The position numbers were made by a program, and so were the translations under genes. A model generated the notes under the pieces. It was given only the letters and a program-made list of their open reading frames with translations. It was not told the DNA's origin and made no database searches. From an uncultured Pelagibacteraceae bacterium (GTDB lineage Bacteria > Pseudomonadota > Alphaproteobacteria > Pelagibacterales > Pelagibacteraceae), in contig CACKBU010000001.1 in the NCBI GenBank assembly GCA_902598485.1, forward strand, positions 62,001 through 126,000: a stretch of DNA of 64,000 bases. The letters are read 5' to 3'. This document shows, in pieces, positions 54,209 through 63,015 of the stretch; the first letter of the stretch is position 1; each line of letters starts with the position of its first letter.

Positions 54209-54805
54209 GTGAATTTGACAATTAATATTCTCCTATTTGTTTTTAATACCCTTGAGAAAATAAATACTTTTTTTTTAAGAATTGGAAGACAGTTTGCATG
54301 GATAGCAATACTTTTGATGGTAATTGTCATCTTGGTACAAGTATTTTTTAGATATGTATTAAATAATGCACTGCCATGGCCCGATGAGGTTGCTAGATTT
54401 TTGATGTTATGGATGACAGGATTGATTGCACCATCTGCGTATAGATGGGGTGGATTTGTTTCTATTGATTTATTAGAGAGATTTTTACCAAAAATTATCT
54501 CCACATTATTAACTTTATTTTTATTAATAATATCTCTTTTCGTCTTAGTAATAGGTTTAGAATTAGGATTTAAACATATCAATGCTGGATGGATATTTAA
54601 CTCTTCATCAATAAAGATTCCTTTTCATTTAATTGGTGGGAAAGCAGAACCAATAAAATTAGCTTGGATGTATATGTCATTACCTGTGGGAATTACTTTT
54701 TTAATTTCTGTGAATATAGAATTAATTTTGAGAAATATTCTTACTAATTTTACAAAGTTAGACTTGCCTGAAGATTACGACAAACAAAAGTTGGAGACAC
54801 AATAA
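54209..54805 (+). CDS. dctQ: TRAP transporter small permease DctQ
   Basis: Small membrane subunit (198 aa, four helices) of a tripartite ATP-independent periplasmic transporter. The family stretch VFFRYVLNNALPWPDEVARFLMLWM is visible in parts: FFRYVLNNALPWPDE. GTG start at 54209 after a 111-nt gap that likely holds the promoter. It overlaps dctM by one nt. Substrate is carried in by DctP, so this subunit gives no specificity. Confidence 0.9.
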   Translation: MNLTINILLFVFNTLEKINTFFLRIGRQFAWIAILLMVIVILVQVFFRYVLNNALPWPDEVARFLMLWMTGLIAPSAYRWGGFVSIDLLERFLPKIISTLLTLFLLIISLFVLVIGLELGFKHINAGWIFNSSSIKIPFHLIGGKAEPIKLAWMYMSLPVGITFLISVNIELILRNILTNFTKLDLPEDYDKQKLETQ

Positions 54806-56094
54806 TGTTAGTTTGGTTTCTTCCTTTATTTTTATTATTTTTGTTAATTGGTTTACCTGTATTTTTTGGGTTATTAGCAGCACCAGGAATTTTGCTTTGG
54901 CTAAATGATCAAGCTAGAGATGGAGCTATGCTTTATAGAAATATATATAATGGAATAGATAGCTTCCCTTTGATGGCAATACCATTTTTTATGTTAGCAG
55001 GAGAGTTAATGAACAGGGGAGGAATAACTCATCGACTAGTTGAATTTAGTCAAGCCATGATGGGTCACTTAAAGGGTGGATTGGCTCATGTCAATGTACT
55101 GACTTCAATGTTGTTTGCAGGTTTATCTGGTTCAGCTGTAGCTGATACATCAGCAATTGGATCAATGCTTATTCCTGCAATGGAAAAGCAAGGCTATACA
55201 AAAAAATTTGCTGCTGCAATTACAGCAGCAAGTTCTGTAATTGGACCTATAATTCCACCTTCTGGGATAATGATTATTTATGCATATGTAATGGGTGAGA
55301 GTGTTGCTGCATTATTTTTAGCAGGAATTGTACCTGGTATTTTAGTTGGGGTTAGCTTGATGATTACAATAAAATTTATGGCTAAGAGATATAATTTTCC
55401 AGCAGTAACTGAAAAAACAACTTGGAGCCAAAGAGGTAAAGCATCTCTTAAAGCTTTTTTTCCTTTAATGACACCTGTAATAATTTTAGGAGGTATCCTT
55501 GGAGGAATTTTTACACCAACAGAAGCATCAGCTGTAGCAGCTGCTTACGCAATGTTTATTGGTCTATTTGTTTTGAAATCATTAAAATGGAAAGATGTTC
55601 CTAAAGTGATGACAAAGGCAGCGATGGTATCTTCAGTGGTTCTTCTTTTAGTTGGTGCTGCAATGGCTTTTAAAACAGTTGTAAGTTTATCACATGCACC
55701 TGAGCATCTTGCTGCATTCGTCTTGGGATTAACTGACAATCCTTATGTTTTGTTATTTCTTATAAATATTTTATTATTTGTTGTTGGAATGTTTTTAGAT
55801 GCAGGTCCAGCTATAATTATTTTAGGACCAATTCTTGGACCAGTTTTTGTTGAACTTGGAGTTCATCCTGTGCATTTTGCAATTATTATGTCCGTTAATT
55901 TAACAGTTGGTTTAGCAACTCCACCAATGGGTCTTGTGTTATTTGTTGCATCTTCTGTGTCTGGGGAAAGAGTAGAAACAATAGCAAAAGCTATATTGCC
56001 ATTTTTAGCAGTAGAAGCTATAGTAATATTTTTAATAACATATTTTCCATCAATTTCGATGACGATACCTTTGCTCACTGGATTCGCAAAATAA
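54805..56094 (+). CDS. dctM: TRAP transporter large permease DctM
   Basis: Ion-coupled membrane subunit (429 aa, about 12 hydrophobic segments) forming the transport channel with DctQ. MAIPFFMLAGELMNRGG, AGLSGSAVADTSAIGS and PPMGLVLFVASSVSG are typical DctM motifs. It is followed after 92 nt (containing a run of 12 T) by dctP. Confidence 0.95.
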   Translation: MLVWFLPLFLLFLLIGLPVFFGLLAAPGILLWLNDQARDGAMLYRNIYNGIDSFPLMAIPFFMLAGELMNRGGITHRLVEFSQAMMGHLKGGLAHVNVLTSMLFAGLSGSAVADTSAIGSMLIPAMEKQGYTKKFAAAITAASSVIGPIIPPSGIMIIYAYVMGESVAALFLAGIVPGILVGVSLMITIKFMAKRYNFPAVTEKTTWSQRGKASLKAFFPLMTPVIILGGILGGIFTPTEASAVAAAYAMFIGLFVLKSLKWKDVPKVMTKAAMVSSVVLLLVGAAMAFKTVVSLSHAPEHLAAFVLGLTDNPYVLLFLINILLFVVGMFLDAGPAIIILGPILGPVFVELGVHPVHFAIIMSVNLTVGLATPPMGLVLFVASSVSGERVETIAKAILPFLAVEAIVIFLITYFPSISMTIPLLTGFAK

Positions 56095-56186
56095 ATTTGA
56101 TTTTTTTTTTTTACTAGTCGATAGACTCTCTAATTCAATTTAAGTATAGTTTTCATACATAAATATTTAATGAGAGGGAAATAATT

Positions 56187-57239
56187 ATGAGTAAATTAAT
56201 TAAATCATTTTTTTCATTATTATTCTTAATGAGTTTTACTGCATCTGTTTCAGCTGCAGATTATAACTTAAGAATGACAATGAACTCTAATGATCAAGAT
56301 GAAGATTATGATGGTGCTGTGGTATTTAAAAACTACGTAGAAGCAGCTTCAAATGGAAAAATAGCTGTAGAACTATTTGTAGGTACGCAGCTTTGTTCAA
56401 AGGGTGCTGAGTGTTTACAAGGTGTATCTGATGGAAGTATAGATATTTACATTTCTACTTCTGGAGGTGCAGCAGGTGTATTCCCATATGTTCAAGTTTT
56501 AGATTTACCTTATCTAATGGCTGATGACAGAATTGCTGAAGATGTAATGCAGGGTGATTTTGTAAGAACAATGAGAAAAATGGCTCTAAAAGATTCAAAT
56601 GACTCAATTAGATTAATGACAATTGGAAATACTGGAGGATGGAGAAATTTTGCTAATACAAAAAGAAGAGTTGCAAATCCATCTGACATGAAAGGTTTAA
56701 AAATCAGAACTGTTGTAGCTGATTTACCTCAGGAGCTTGTAAGAGCATTAGGTGCATCCCCAACTCCTATTCCATGGCCAGAATTATTTACATCATTTCA
56801 AACTGGTGTAGTTGAGGGTTCTAAAAATGGAATTACTGACATAATGAACATGAAGTTTCCTGATGCAGGTCTTAAATATGTTACTTTAGACGGTCATGCA
56901 TACATGGGAGCATTATGGTGGATGAATAATGCAAAATACGAATCTATGTCTACGGATCTTAAAAAGGTTGTGACAGATGGTTTTTATGCTCTACAACAAG
57001 CAACTTTTGCATCTCCTAAAAGAAAATCAATCAAAGCTTATGAAGACTTTGTAGCAGGTGGTGGAGATTTATATGTTCCTACGCCTGATCAAAAAGCTAG
57101 TTTTAAAAAAGAAGCTAGCCCAGTGTATGATTGGTTTAAAGCTAATGTTAAAGGTGGAAAAGAGATTTTCAACGCTTTAACTAAAGCGGTAGCGAGTGCA
57201 GAGAAAAGAGCATCGAGCGCATACAAAAAAGATTTGTAA
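56187..57239 (+). CDS. dctP: TRAP transporter substrate-binding protein DctP
   Basis: Periplasmic receptor, 350 residues, with a signal peptide ending near residue 23 (SVSAADY). The conserved substrate-anchoring Arg lies in GLKIRTVVAD (about 174), which normally binds a carboxylate, and IPWPELFTSFQTGVVEG follows. A Cys pair (C70, C76 in QLCSKGAECL) could form a disulfide. It has a good Shine-Dalgarno sequence GAGAGGGA seven nt before the ATG. Substrate is probably an organic acid but unspecified. Confidence 0.93.
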   Translation: MSKLIKSFFSLLFLMSFTASVSAADYNLRMTMNSNDQDEDYDGAVVFKNYVEAASNGKIAVELFVGTQLCSKGAECLQGVSDGSIDIYISTSGGAAGVFPYVQVLDLPYLMADDRIAEDVMQGDFVRTMRKMALKDSNDSIRLMTIGNTGGWRNFANTKRRVANPSDMKGLKIRTVVADLPQELVRALGASPTPIPWPELFTSFQTGVVEGSKNGITDIMNMKFPDAGLKYVTLDGHAYMGALWWMNNAKYESMSTDLKKVVTDGFYALQQATFASPKRKSIKAYEDFVAGGGDLYVPTPDQKASFKKEASPVYDWFKANVKGGKEIFNALTKAVASAEKRASSAYKKDL

Positions 57240-57251
57240 TTTTAAATAAAT

Positions 57252-57283
57252 ATAATGGGGCGGATTTTAGTTCGCCTCATTAT
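57252..57283. terminator. Bidirectional intrinsic terminator between dctP and the Sel1 gene
   Basis: An 11-bp stem (57252-57262 with 57273-57283, one G-U) around a ten-nt loop, built of ATAATGGGGCG and CGCCTCATTAT, is the only GC-rich hairpin of this strength that I noticed between genes in the window. It lies 12 nt after the dctP stop and covers the Sel1 stop codon on the other strand. The flanks are AT-rich rather than pure T runs, so termination strength is uncertain. Confidence 0.7.
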
Positions 57284-57750
57284 CTAAAAGGATATATCCA
57301 AGATTTATAATCTTTTATGAGAATATGAGCTTTTTCAATTTGTTCAGGAGTCATTTTTTTAATAACTTCTTCCTGAGAAATTGCAGCATCAGGATCTCCA
57401 CCAATAGCAGACAAACCATACCACATATAAGCTCTAACAAGATCGGGAGCAGGAAGTCCTCTACCAATTTCGTAATACCACCCAACACCAGATTGAGCAC
57501 CAGGATGACCTTTCATAGAAGATCTGAGATACCATTCAAAAGCTCTAACATCATCTCTTTCAACACCGAGACCCATAGCGTACATAATACCAATAAGTTC
57601 TTCAGCATCAGCATTACCAGATCTAGCTGCTGGCATAAGTTCTTCCATAGCTTCTTTAAATTTTCCATCTTCCATCAAATCTCGAGCATTTTCTATTTCT
57701 GCAAAAACTATGGATGGAAGAAACAAAAGTATAAAAAAATATTTAATCAT
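57280..57750 (-). CDS. Sel1-repeat (TPR-like) exported protein
   Basis: A 156-residue protein with a signal peptide (about 1-17) and two Sel1-like repeats: AEELIGIMYAMGLGVERDD and QSGVGWYYEIGRG regions, with alpha-helical pairs. Such repeats bind partner proteins. It is head-to-head with a cytochrome c peroxidase-like gene, and its ATG (57748-57750) touches the apparent beginning of that gene. Function unknown; an envelope role is inferred. Confidence 0.85.
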   Translation of the reverse strand: MIKYFFILLFLPSIVFAEIENARDLMEDGKFKEAMEELMPAARSGNADAEELIGIMYAMGLGVERDDVRAFEWYLRSSMKGHPGAQSGVGWYYEIGRGLPAPDLVRAYMWYGLSAIGGDPDAAISQEEVIKKMTPEQIEKAHILIKDYKSWIYPFR

Positions 57751-59088
57751 TTAAAAATAATAATATTTATAATTCCATTTTTAATTTCAGTAAATAAAAC
57801 TTACGCAACTGATTTACCAAAACCATTAAAGAGTGAAGATTTCCATCAAGTTGATATAGAAAAAGTTAAAATTGGAAGACTTTTATTTCACGATAAAATT
57901 TTATCTGCAAATCGAAATATTGCTTGCGCAACCTGCCATAGTCATGATCTAGGAGGTTCAGATGGACTTTCGTTAGGCATTGGTGAAGGAGGTCAAGGTA
58001 TAGGATTAGAGAGAACTGCAGGTAAGGGCGATGATAAAATAAAAAAACGAATTCCAAGAAATGCTTTAGCTTTATGGAATTTAGGATTTAAAGATATTAC
58101 TACATTGCTTCATGACGGTAGAGTGACTAAATCTGATATATTTGGTAATGGTTTTAATACCCCAGCGCAAGAACTACTTCCAAAAGGACTTGATAATATA
58201 GTTGCAGTTCAAGCTTTGTTTCCAATGACTAGACAGTTTGAGATGGCAGGAAATCCAGGTGAAAATGAAATTATAGGTTTAGTCTCAAAAGTTGGCAAAG
58301 ATAGTATGAGAATTGATAGGGTATGGCCTGTAATTACACACAGGATTAGAGGAATTCCAGAGTATGTTGAGTTATTTAAAAATGCTTTTGATGATGTTAA
58401 TAGTCCTTTAGATATAAACATTACACATATTGTTAATTCAATTGCTGCATTTGAAATTCATGAATGGACATCTTTTGACTCTCCCTTTGATGAATATTTG
58501 AATGGAGATAAACAAGCTTTAACTTTAAAGCAAATAAATGGCATGAACTTATTTTATGGAAAAGCAAACTGTAGTTCTTGTCACTCAGGATCTTTGTTGT
58601 CAGATCAAAAATTTCATTCAATAGGAATTCCCCAATTTGGTCCTGGAAGAACCCGGCCTTTTGATCCCTATGCACGTGACGTTGGACGAATGGTTGAAAC
58701 TGACAATATTAACGACATGTATAAATTTAAAACGCCAGCATTAAGAAATGTTTCTTTAACAGCTCCTTACGGTCATAATGGTGCTTATCCAACTTTAAAA
58801 TCAATAATTAAGCATCATTTAAATCCAATTAAAATGAATAAGAATTGGAAACCTGAATATGCAAATTTACCTAAAGCAACTTGGTTAGAAGAAATTGATT
58901 TTGTAACTTTTTCAGACAAAAGAGAACAAGACAGAATTCTATCAAGCATTGACATACAGCCTATAGAATTGAATGATAAAGAAATTGATGAACTTGTTTC
59001 TTTTCTCAAATCTTTAACTGGCAGAAGTGGAAATCAGAGACCACTAGGTAAACCAGATAAAGTGCCAAGCGGGCTAAGTATTGATTAA
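57751..59088 (+). CDS. Di-heme cytochrome c peroxidase family protein, start codon unclear
   Basis: Periplasmic di-heme protein with two CxxCH sites: CATCH (57925-57939) and CSSCH (58570-58584), plus the late YKFKTPALRNVSLTAPYGHNG stretch in parts (KTPALRNVSLTAPYGHNGAY) typical of bacterial cytochrome c peroxidases/MauG relatives. The frame reaches far upstream antisense to the Sel1 gene, but homology begins only after a hydrophobic leader (IIIFIIPFLISVNKTYA). No ATG, GTG or TTG lies between the leader and the first heme site. I set the 5' end at 57751 as an estimate. See the finding on this gene. Confidence 0.75.
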   Translation, partial: LKIIIFIIPFLISVNKTYATDLPKPLKSEDFHQVDIEKVKIGRLLFHDKILSANRNIACATCHSHDLGGSDGLSLGIGEGGQGIGLERTAGKGDDKIKKRIPRNALALWNLGFKDITTLLHDGRVTKSDIFGNGFNTPAQELLPKGLDNIVAVQALFPMTRQFEMAGNPGENEIIGLVSKVGKDSMRIDRVWPVITHRIRGIPEYVELFKNAFDDVNSPLDINITHIVNSIAAFEIHEWTSFDSPFDEYLNGDKQALTLKQINGMNLFYGKANCSSCHSGSLLSDQKFHSIGIPQFGPGRTRPFDPYARDVGRMVETDNINDMYKFKTPALRNVSLTAPYGHNGAYPTLKSIIKHHLNPIKMNKNWKPEYANLPKATWLEEIDFVTFSDKREQDRILSSIDIQPIELNDKEIDELVSFLKSLTGRSGNQRPLGKPDKVPSGLSID

Positions 59089-59118
59089 GTTTTTAAATTA
59101 AACTGATAAAAACATAAT

Positions 59119-60201
59119 ATGAAAAAAATAAAATATGGAATTATTGGAGCAGGGACAATGGCTCGAGAACATATTTTAAATATATCATTAATTGATAATG
59201 CTGAAGTAGTTGCACTTGCTGATCCTCATGAAGATTCATTAAATCAATGTAAAGAAATTCTAAAAACAAAAGTTTTTTGTTTTAAAAATCATTTAGAAAT
59301 GATTGAAAAAAATATTGTTGATGTGTACTTAATTTCATCTCCTAACTTTACTCATATAGAAATCTTGAAAGATGTAATCAAAACTAAAAAACATATATTA
59401 ATAGAAAAACCATTATGCACTAATACAAAAGATTGCTTAGAAATAAAAAAACTTACAAAAGATTATCCTTCATTATTTTGGACTGCAATGGAGTATAGAT
59501 ATATGCCGCCAATTTCAAAGTTTATTAGTGAAATTCATAATAACAAAATTGGTAATTTAAAAACTTTAACCATAAGGGAACATAGATTTCCTTTTTTAAA
59601 AAAAGTAAATGACTGGAATCGTTTTGAAGAAAATACTGGTGGTACACTTGTTGAAAAATGTTGCCATTTCTTTGATTTAATGAGATTGATTATCCAAAGT
59701 AAGCCGCTCAGTGTTTATGCAAGTGGTGGTCAAGACGTTAACCATTTAGATGAAGTGTATAATGGAAAAAAGCCAGACATCATTGATAATGCCTATGTGA
59801 TTGTAAATTTTGAAAATGGAGCAAGAAGTTTGCTTGAGCTTTGCATGTTTGCAGAAAATTCTGATATGCAAGAAGAGCTTGTAGCCATAGGAAATAAAGG
59901 AAAAATTGAAACTTCAGTCCCCTCCGATGATTCAGGCAAAACCTCATCAAATATAAGAATTGGAATGAGAGATGGCAAAACACATGTTGAAAACATTGAA
60001 GTAGATAAAAAAATTCTTGAGGCTGGCCACCATCATGGATCTACTTACTATGAACACCTAGCTTTTTTGAAAGCTATTGAAAATAATTCAGATCCAGAGG
60101 TTTCATTAGAAGATGGTTTAATTGCTGTTGCTGTAGGAGAGGCTGCAGAGCAATCAATAAAACAAGGTCGATTAATAAATCTAGAAGAAATAATTAGTTA
60201 A
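59119..60201 (+). CDS. Gfo/Idh/MocA family oxidoreductase
   Basis: A 360-residue dehydrogenase with the nucleotide loop GIIGAGTMAREH, the LIEKPLCTN motif and a C-terminal domain with GGTLVEKCCHFFDLMR, where the CHxxD-like segment matches the catalytic region of the fold. Substrate is unknown. It follows the peroxidase gene by 30 nt and overlaps the convergent hydroxyacid dehydrogenase by 8 nt. Confidence 0.83.
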   Translation: MKKIKYGIIGAGTMAREHILNISLIDNAEVVALADPHEDSLNQCKEILKTKVFCFKNHLEMIEKNIVDVYLISSPNFTHIEILKDVIKTKKHILIEKPLCTNTKDCLEIKKLTKDYPSLFWTAMEYRYMPPISKFISEIHNNKIGNLKTLTIREHRFPFLKKVNDWNRFEENTGGTLVEKCCHFFDLMRLIIQSKPLSVYASGGQDVNHLDEVYNGKKPDIIDNAYVIVNFENGARSLLELCMFAENSDMQEELVAIGNKGKIETSVPSDDSGKTSSNIRIGMRDGKTHVENIEVDKKILEAGHHHGSTYYEHLAFLKAIENNSDPEVSLEDGLIAVAVGEAAEQSIKQGRLINLEEIIS

Positions 60202-61117
60202 AATAATCTGTAATTTTTTTAACTATAAAGTCACTTACTCTAATGTTTGACTCAGTTGTTACACCAGAAATATGAGGTGTTAATATACAATTCATACCTG
60301 GCTTTATCTTATTGTAAAATTCACTCTCTATTGGTTCTTTTTCAAACACGTCTAGAGCAAAGCCAGAAATATTATTTTTGTTGTAAGCTTCAATTAAATC
60401 ACTCTCATTTATTATACCCCCTCTAGAGGTATTTATTAAAATCGGTTTATTTTTCATTTGAGAAAATGACGATTTATTTATCAAATTCTTAGTTTCATCA
60501 GTTAAAGGGAGGTGTATGGAAATGATATCTGATTTTTCATATATCTCCTTTAAACTTAATAATTTAGCGTCAATTTCTTTTTTATTTATTTCCTTAACAT
60601 AAGGATCGTACACTAAAATCTTTAAACCATTTTTTGAAGAATACTCAGCAACTTTTTTTCCAATTGTGCCAAATCCTATTATTCCTAAATACTTTTGGTT
60701 TATTTCTCTAGATTTAATGGTTGTTCTTGGCCATTCACCCTTGATAGTTCCGTTATGAAACATTGGAATTTTTTTAATAAGAGACATGGATGAAGAAACA
60801 ACATATTCAGCAACAGAATCTGCATTCATTCCTGTAGCTGGTTGCACATGAATATTTTTATTTTTGCAATATTCTGTATCAATATTGTCTAAACCAACAC
60901 CCAGCCTTCCAACAAATTTTAATTTTATTGCATTTTTTAAAATATTTGAATTCACCTGAGTTTTATTTCTAACAATCAAACCATCATAATCTTGAACTAT
61001 TGTTATTAGTTTTTTTTCATTTTCACACAATTTTTCATCATACATAACATCAAATTTTTTATTTAAATTTTGTAAACTATTTTGGTTGATGAATTCTGTA
61101 ATTAAAATTTTAGTCAT
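60194..61117 (-). CDS. D-isomer-specific 2-hydroxyacid dehydrogenase
   Basis: A 307-residue dehydrogenase with VGRLGVGLDNID, the GFGTIGKKV loop, the Arg motif INTSRGG, Glu in FEKEP and His in LTPHISGVT. The N-terminal pattern ILITEFIN… is reminiscent of (S)-sulfolactate dehydrogenase relatives, but that is a weak impression. It is last of a four-gene minus-strand operon with PhyH-type and 2OG oxygenases and a PanE-like gene. Confidence 0.83.
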   Translation of the reverse strand: MTKILITEFINQNSLQNLNKKFDVMYDEKLCENEKKLITIVQDYDGLIVRNKTQVNSNILKNAIKLKFVGRLGVGLDNIDTEYCKNKNIHVQPATGMNADSVAEYVVSSSMSLIKKIPMFHNGTIKGEWPRTTIKSREINQKYLGIIGFGTIGKKVAEYSSKNGLKILVYDPYVKEINKKEIDAKLLSLKEIYEKSDIISIHLPLTDETKNLINKSSFSQMKNKPILINTSRGGIINESDLIEAYNKNNISGFALDVFEKEPIESEFYNKIKPGMNCILTPHISGVTTESNIRVSDFIVKKITDYFN

Positions 61118-61133
61118 TAATTTTTTTTAAATA

Positions 61134-62114
61134 TTAAACTAAATTAGACAAATCTTTTTTATTATTCTTGTACGTTGGTAGAGGATACTTAAATGCATGT
61201 TTTCCAATACGTCTTTCTTTCGCGTTCTCCCACAGAGATAACCATTGTTTAAAATTTTGAACTTTAAGATTTTTTTTATTTTTACTTCTAACATAAAAGT
61301 TTGGAAGCGGCTCCCTACCTGATGGTTGTCCTGCAACATTATATCTTAAATCAGCACTAATTCTAAAATCATTTGATCTATTCGGTAATGAGCAGTGAAT
61401 AGAATGCTTGTGCAATAATATTATATCACCCACATTTGCCTCTAAATAAATGTGTTCCATATCATCAAGTAATTCACTATTTTTTAATTCCACCTGTCCT
61501 CTATATCCTGATACGTGGTTTAATAATCCCATTTTATTAATTTTTTTTACTGTAATCATACATCCATTCTTTTTAGTAGTTTTGGTGAAAGGAATCCATA
61601 CTGTAACCATATCAGTTAATTTTTGTCCTTTAGAATTCAAAACTGCAGCGTCTTGATGCCATGGTGTTCTACCACTTAAGCCGTCATGAATTGATCCTTT
61701 TGGTAATTTGTTTTCAGGTTGTTTGATTCTAGTATTTTGAACAGGGTTAGACATTATTTCTTTGCCTAAAATTTTTTCTACAATATCTAAAATACTTTTA
61801 TTTGTAATTAAATTCCATAATGATTGAGTAGCGAAATAATCACTATCTCTTTTAACATGGTCTCTAGGTAATCTTGTATTAAAGTATTGATCTAGATCAT
61901 AAATATTAAGTTTTGATATGTATGAATATTTTCTTTTAAAATTTAGATTAAGAACTTTTTTAACCTCAGTTTTTTTTGCATACTTTTGAATGAGACAATC
62001 CATGACAAATTCCATATCATTAAGAACTGGTTTTAAGTCTCTTTTATAGTTAAGTATGTTTTTAATAATTAAGTAACCATTCTCATATAATTTTTTTTGA
62101 AAAGTATTTGTCAT
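61134..62114 (-). CDS. Phytanoyl-CoA dioxygenase (PhyH) family protein
   Basis: Fe(II)/2-oxoglutarate oxygenase, 326 residues. Candidate Fe ligands are His153 and Asp155 (TPWHQDAAVL) and His240 (SIHCSLPNRS), with Arg251 (FRISADLRY) for 2-oxoglutarate. The substrate is unknown; PhyH relatives hydroxylate small molecules such as ectoine or phosphonates. It lies 16 nt upstream of the hydroxyacid dehydrogenase and 31 nt downstream of the next oxygenase. Confidence 0.82.
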   Translation of the reverse strand: MTNTFQKKLYENGYLIIKNILNYKRDLKPVLNDMEFVMDCLIQKYAKKTEVKKVLNLNFKRKYSYISKLNIYDLDQYFNTRLPRDHVKRDSDYFATQSLWNLITNKSILDIVEKILGKEIMSNPVQNTRIKQPENKLPKGSIHDGLSGRTPWHQDAAVLNSKGQKLTDMVTVWIPFTKTTKKNGCMITVKKINKMGLLNHVSGYRGQVELKNSELLDDMEHIYLEANVGDIILLHKHSIHCSLPNRSNDFRISADLRYNVAGQPSGREPLPNFYVRSKNKKNLKVQNFKQWLSLWENAKERRIGKHAFKYPLPTYKNNKKDLSNLV

Positions 62115-62145
62115 TGTTAAAATTTATTTTATCATTGAAATAATT

Positions 62146-63015
62146 TCAATGGTTTGGTGCTGTGGTTAAATAGTTCGCGTCATGAAAAGAGGTCAACATT
62201 CTTTTTTTGTTACTAACTATATGAGGATAATACGAGATTCCTTTATAATTCCATATAACTGGTTTGTTTAAAGCATAACTTCCATAAATAAAAAAACGTT
62301 TTGGACAATTTTTCTCTATAAAGCGCTTTACTCCATGATAGGAATTTGGAGTAGATTGAAAAAAAACAACAGTTCCTTTTTTGGGTGTAAAAGACTTAAC
62401 TATTTCTAACTCATTTATTTTTGGAAATCTTCTAAAACTTTTTCTTAAATTTTTTTTAACCTTTTTCCTATAGATAGTTAGAGAGCCGCCGTTTTTTTTT
62501 GGTATGTCTGTTAGATAAATTAAGAAATTATATAACCTAGTTATATCATCCCTATGAGGCCTTAATCTATACCCTCCTTTTGATACTGAAAAATCTATAT
62601 CTAAATTTACTTTAGGATTAGTATAATTATTACCCAACATTTTTTTTAATTCATTAGAATTTAATTTTTTTTTAATAGTGAACTTTTTAGGATTAAAGGA
62701 TTTTGGTTTATGTAAATTAACCCACGATCCATCTTTAAAATTTTTTGTAAAAAGATTTTCAATTTTTTTATAAAAAGTCTTGCTATTAAAAAGCTTAAAA
62801 AGTTTTGCAGAGTTAACTGAGTTTTTGATATATTGGTTAAAATTTTTCGAACCTTTATTTATTCTACTTCTACCACCCATAATCATATCATCAAATGATT
62901 TAGAGTTACTGATTTCTTTAATTAATAAATTACAAATACTTTTAGAAATAACATTGTCACCAACTAAAACTGGAAAGTTACTTTTGATTTTTTTTAATTT
63001 ATTTGTACTAAGCAT
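62146..63015 (-). CDS. 2OG-Fe(II) oxygenase superfamily protein
   Basis: A 289-residue protein with a beta-helix core: His154 and Asp156 (LRPHRDDITR), His227 (NSYHGVKRF) and Arg240 (PKRFFIYG) fit the 2OG-Fe fold. GGSLTIYRK is also typical. Such proteins often act on small molecules or on proteins; the substrate is unknown. It starts directly after the PanE-like stop codon with no gap. Confidence 0.78.
   Translation of the reverse strand: MLSTNKLKKIKSNFPVLVGDNVISKSICNLLIKEISNSKSFDDMIMGGRSRINKGSKNFNQYIKNSVNSAKLFKLFNSKTFYKKIENLFTKNFKDGSWVNLHKPKSFNPKKFTIKKKLNSNELKKMLGNNYTNPKVNLDIDFSVSKGGYRLRPHRDDITRLYNFLIYLTDIPKKNGGSLTIYRKKVKKNLRKSFRRFPKINELEIVKSFTPKKGTVVFFQSTPNSYHGVKRFIEKNCPKRFFIYGSYALNKPVIWNYKGISYYPHIVSNKKRMLTSFHDANYLTTAPNH

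Noticed and set aside
57325-57750. Long upstream open frame of the cytochrome peroxidase gene
   Set aside because: It is antisense to the Sel1 gene, rich in Ser/Phe/Asn without a signal peptide, and similarity starts only after the leader near 57760.
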